DNA of 64,000 nt from assembly GCF_005280295.1 (NCBI RefSeq), contig NZ_CP040020.1, positions 1,550,001 through 1,614,000 of the forward strand, read 5' to 3'. The DNA is from Brevibacterium sp. CS2 (GTDB lineage: Bacteria; Actinomycetota; Actinomycetes; Actinomycetales; Brevibacteriaceae). Under the pieces are notes generated by a model, which ran no database searches, was not told the origin of the DNA, and saw only the letters and a list, made by a program, of their open reading frames with translations. Position 1 is the stretch's first letter, and each line of letters opens with the position of its first letter. Positions 62,050 through 64,000 of this stretch are shown here, one piece after another. The position numbers were made by a program, and so were the translations under genes.

Positions 62050-63186
62050 TCACCGCTGCAGGACGGACCGCTCGCCGGTGAACTCCTCGCACAGCTGCCG
62101 CGCCACCGAGCGCAGGTCGCCCGTCCGCTCGTACTCGGCGATCTGCCGCTGGTAGCTCGCACCCGCCTCGGCGAAGCGGAGCATCGCCTGGAGGTCGCTC
62201 GTGCAGCCCAGCCGCTCGGCGACCGGCGCCAGCCGCTCGACCTCCTCGGCGAGGACGGTGGTGACGACCCGCTCGCGCGCCTCGGCGTTCTCGATGATGA
62301 TCGCGTCCATGCCGTAGCGGGCGGCCCGCCACTTGTTCTCGAAGTGGAACCAGTCCGGCATCGTCGGCAGGGTCTCCCCGCGGTCGAGCCGCTCCGACAT
62401 GTCGTCGACGAGGCACTGGACGAACGCCGTCACTGCGCACACCTCGGCCAGGGTCGGCATGCCGTCGCACACGCGGACCTCGATCGTGCCCCAGCCGGGG
62501 GAGGGGCGGATGTCCCAGCGGATCTCGTTGACATGGTCGATGACACCGGTGGTGAGCATGTCGTCCACATAGCGCTCGTAACCCGCCCAGGTATCGAACT
62601 GATACGGCAGGCCGGCGGTGGGCAGCTGCTGGAACAGCATCGCCCGGTTCGAGGCGTACTCGGTGTTCTGCCCGTCCCAGAACGGGGAGGAGGCGCTCAC
62701 CGCCTGGAGGTGCGGCACGTAGGCGAGCAGCGCGCTGAGGATCGGCAGCACCTTGTCGCGGTCGTCGATCCCCACGTGGGTGTGGACGCCGAAGATCAGC
62801 ATGTGCCGCCCCCACCACTGGGTGCGGTTGATGAGCTCTGCGTAGCGCTCCTTGTCGGTGACCTGCTGATCGGCCCAACGGGAGAACGGGTGCGTGCCGG
62901 CGCTCATGAGCCCGATGCCGAGGGCGTCGGTGATGGTCCGCAGCCGGCCCACCGCGCTGCCGAGGTCCTCGCGGATCCCGTCGACTCCGCGGTGGACGCC
63001 GGAGACGATCTCGACGGTGTTGGTGAGCATCTCGCCGACCACCCGCGTGTCCAGACCCGGCACCTCGGCCACGGCGTCGAGCACCTCGCTGGCCCGGGGT
63101 ACGAGGTCGAGGGTCGCGGGATCGACGAGGGCGAGCTCCCATTCCACCCCCAGCGTGGAGCGGTCGGAGCGAGCGAATTCAACCAT
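62050..63186 (-). CDS. Carboxylate-amine ligase, YbdK family (glutamate-cysteine ligase type 2-like)
   Basis: 378 residues. It opens FARSDRSTLGVEWELALVDP, the ATP-grasp-like GCS2 start, and contains GEMLTNTVEIVSGVH, GTHPFSRWADQQ, HMLIFGVHTHVGIDDRDK, NEIRWDIRPSPGWGTIEVRVCDGMPT and NKWRAARYGMDAII. YbdK proteins have weak glutamate-cysteine ligase activity; the true substrate is often unknown, and actinobacteria usually use mycothiol. Two ATGs compete: the one at 63195 overlaps a TAGGAT box, whereas ATG 63186 lies 7 nt after it, so I choose the latter. Confidence 0.92.
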   Translation of the reverse strand: MVEFARSDRSTLGVEWELALVDPATLDLVPRASEVLDAVAEVPGLDTRVVGEMLTNTVEIVSGVHRGVDGIREDLGSAVGRLRTITDALGIGLMSAGTHPFSRWADQQVTDKERYAELINRTQWWGRHMLIFGVHTHVGIDDRDKVLPILSALLAYVPHLQAVSASSPFWDGQNTEYASNRAMLFQQLPTAGLPYQFDTWAGYERYVDDMLTTGVIDHVNEIRWDIRPSPGWGTIEVRVCDGMPTLAEVCAVTAFVQCLVDDMSERLDRGETLPTMPDWFHFENKWRAARYGMDAIIIENAEARERVVTTVLAEEVERLAPVAERLGCTSDLQAMLRFAEAGASYQRQIAEYERTGDLRSVARQLCEEFTGERSVLQR

Positions 63187-63193
63187 GGGCGTC

Positions 63194-63199
63194 ATCCTA
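63194..63199 (-). promoter_or_regulatory. Probable -10 box (TAGGAT) deciding the YbdK start
   Basis: On the minus strand TAGGAT is followed by GACGCCC and ATG 63186. The alternative ATG at 63195 overlaps the box and would precede the expected transcript start. Confidence 0.5.
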
Positions 63200-63345
63200 T
63201 GCCAGCACTTCGCCGTGTCCGCGCGCCGTCGTCATCGACGGTCGCACAGGAGCCGGACAGCCGTCGACGACCACCGCGCACGGTGCCCGAGGTGCTCCCG
63301 GGCGTCCTCCCACCCGCCGTGCCCGCGATGCCCAGGCGCAGTCGC

Positions 63346-63351
63346 TACCAT
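63346..63351 (+). promoter_or_regulatory. Probable -10 box (TACCAT) for leaderless GH3 lipoprotein mRNA
   Basis: TACCAT is followed by GGCCGG and ATG 63358, the recurrent 6-nt spacing. Confidence 0.5.
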
Positions 63352-63357
63352 GGCCGG

Positions 63358-64000
63358 ATGCGCATCATCGCCCTCGTCGCCTGTGCGCTGCTCACCCTCA
63401 CCGGATGCACCATGGGCAGCGCTCCCGCCGGCGCACCCGGAGGCCACTCCGACCCGAGCACCGTCGAACCGACCCCGGGAGCCGATGCGCCCGAGGAGAT
63501 CGTCGAGGTCGCGGATTTCCGGGAGCCGGCCGCCGAGGTGGTCGCCGGGATGGACGACGAGGCGCTCGCCGGGGCCGTGGTCATCGGCTCCTTCGACGGC
63601 ACGGATCCGTCCGCCGGGGCCGCGCTCGTGGCGGACAACGCGCTCGCCGGCGCGATCGTCATGGCCTACAACCTGCCGGAGAACCCGACTCCGGACGATG
63701 TCCGAGCGGTCACCGGCGCGATCACCGAGGCGAGCGCCGACCGCGAGGCGCCGGTGTTCCTCGGCGTCGACCAGGAGGGCGGGCCGGTGTCCCGGCTCGG
63801 CACCGCGGCCCTCGACCTGCCCCCGCTCATGGCCTTCGGCGCAGCCGACGACCCGGCCCTGACCACCGCGGCGATCCAGGCGCAGGGCGAGGACCTCCGC
63901 GGCCTCGGGCTCACCGCCGACTTCGCCCCCACCGCCGACGTCACGATCGGCGCCCGGGACGCCGCGATCAACGTCCGCTCGGCAGGCGACGACCCCGCGC
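63358..64000 (+). CDS. Glycoside hydrolase family 3 lipoprotein (NagZ-like), partial
   Basis: At least 214 residues; continues past the window. The N-terminus is a lipoprotein signal (LLTLTGC), followed by a Pro/Gly linker and a GH3 barrel. AGAIVMAYNLPENPTPDDVRAV and FLGVDQEGGPVSRLG correspond to the Asp-Gln-Glu-Gly-Gly motif of NagZ beta-N-acetylhexosaminidases, and FAPTADVTIG follows. As a surface lipoprotein it would act on cell-wall or external glycans. The catalytic Asp/His loop lies beyond the visible part. Confidence 0.88.
   Translation, partial: MRIIALVACALLTLTGCTMGSAPAGAPGGHSDPSTVEPTPGADAPEEIVEVADFREPAAEVVAGMDDEALAGAVVIGSFDGTDPSAGAALVADNALAGAIVMAYNLPENPTPDDVRAVTGAITEASADREAPVFLGVDQEGGPVSRLGTAALDLPPLMAFGAADDPALTTAAIQAQGEDLRGLGLTADFAPTADVTIGARDAAINVRSAGDDPA

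Overview
The window is very GC-rich and packed with overlapping or closely spaced genes. Several gene sets point to an actinobacterium of the Micrococcales type: the rplM-rpsI-glmM ... coaA ... glmS-acpS-nnr-alr-tsaE-tsaB-rimI ... tsaD layout, a guaB / guaB3 / SURF1 / DUF3817 / guaA cluster, a BioY-BioM-BioN importer and a SulP transporter. A Brevibacterium-like organism is my best guess, but that is inference. No rRNA, tRNA, CRISPR array, insertion sequence, integrase or replication origin was seen.

Layout. 1-5.1 kb: a minus-strand oligopeptide-type ABC importer operon (binding lipoprotein, two permeases, a double ATPase cut by the window edge). 5.4-7.8 kb: a PLP decarboxylase and an RluA-type pseudouridine synthase. 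7.7-11.3 kb: an accessory block with degenerate tandem repeats, 61-nt palindromes and three paralogous proline-rich membrane proteins. 11.3-15.2 kb: an acetyltransferase, a small membrane protein, guaB and a TesB thioesterase. 15.35-18.8 kb: a TPP riboswitch followed by the thiamine salvage operon thiM-thiE-thiD-tenA. 18.9-24.1 kb: a small membrane protein, a decayed DinB-like gene, guaB3, SURF1, DUF3817 and guaA. 24.2-26.3 kb: a biotin ECF importer behind a BioQ-like operator. 26.3-29.6 kb: an AAA ATPase bracketed by 61-nt palindromes, a GT4 glycosyltransferase and a LemA-like gene. 29.6-33 kb: truA and a sortase-anchored 5'-nucleotidase. 33.3-38.2 kb: two large paralogous membrane proteins. 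38.2-41.5 kb: rplM-rpsI and glmM. 41.6-47.1 kb: SulP transporter, ABC exporter, a 680-bp repeat-filled gap and coaA. 47.6-60 kb: cell-wall precursor and tRNA t6A genes (glmS, acpS, M20 peptidase, nnr, alr, tsaE, tsaB, rimI, aldo-keto reductase, SRPBCC, tsaD, Nudix). 60-62 kb: an XRE/ImmA-IrrE metalloprotease plus GNAT module between two 71-bp direct repeats. 62-64 kb: a YbdK-type glutamate-cysteine ligase and a GH3 lipoprotein cut by the window edge.

How it works together. Most of the window is housekeeping: GMP synthesis, thiamine salvage, biotin uptake, UDP-GlcNAc precursors (GlmS, GlmM), D-alanine (Alr), CoA (CoaA) and holo-ACP (AcpS), and three t6A proteins (TsaB, TsaD, TsaE). The unusual layer is intergenic. 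Imperfect palindromes of about 61 nt lie at gene 3' ends and occur in pairs around short accessory cassettes: two paralogous membrane proteins, one AAA ATPase, and the XRE-ImmA/GNAT pair. Degenerate 15-, 17- and 23-bp tandem repeats lie beside or across gene ends. Many genes show a TANNNT box 6-7 nt before the start codon, which suggests leaderless mRNAs, and this pattern was used to choose several starts.
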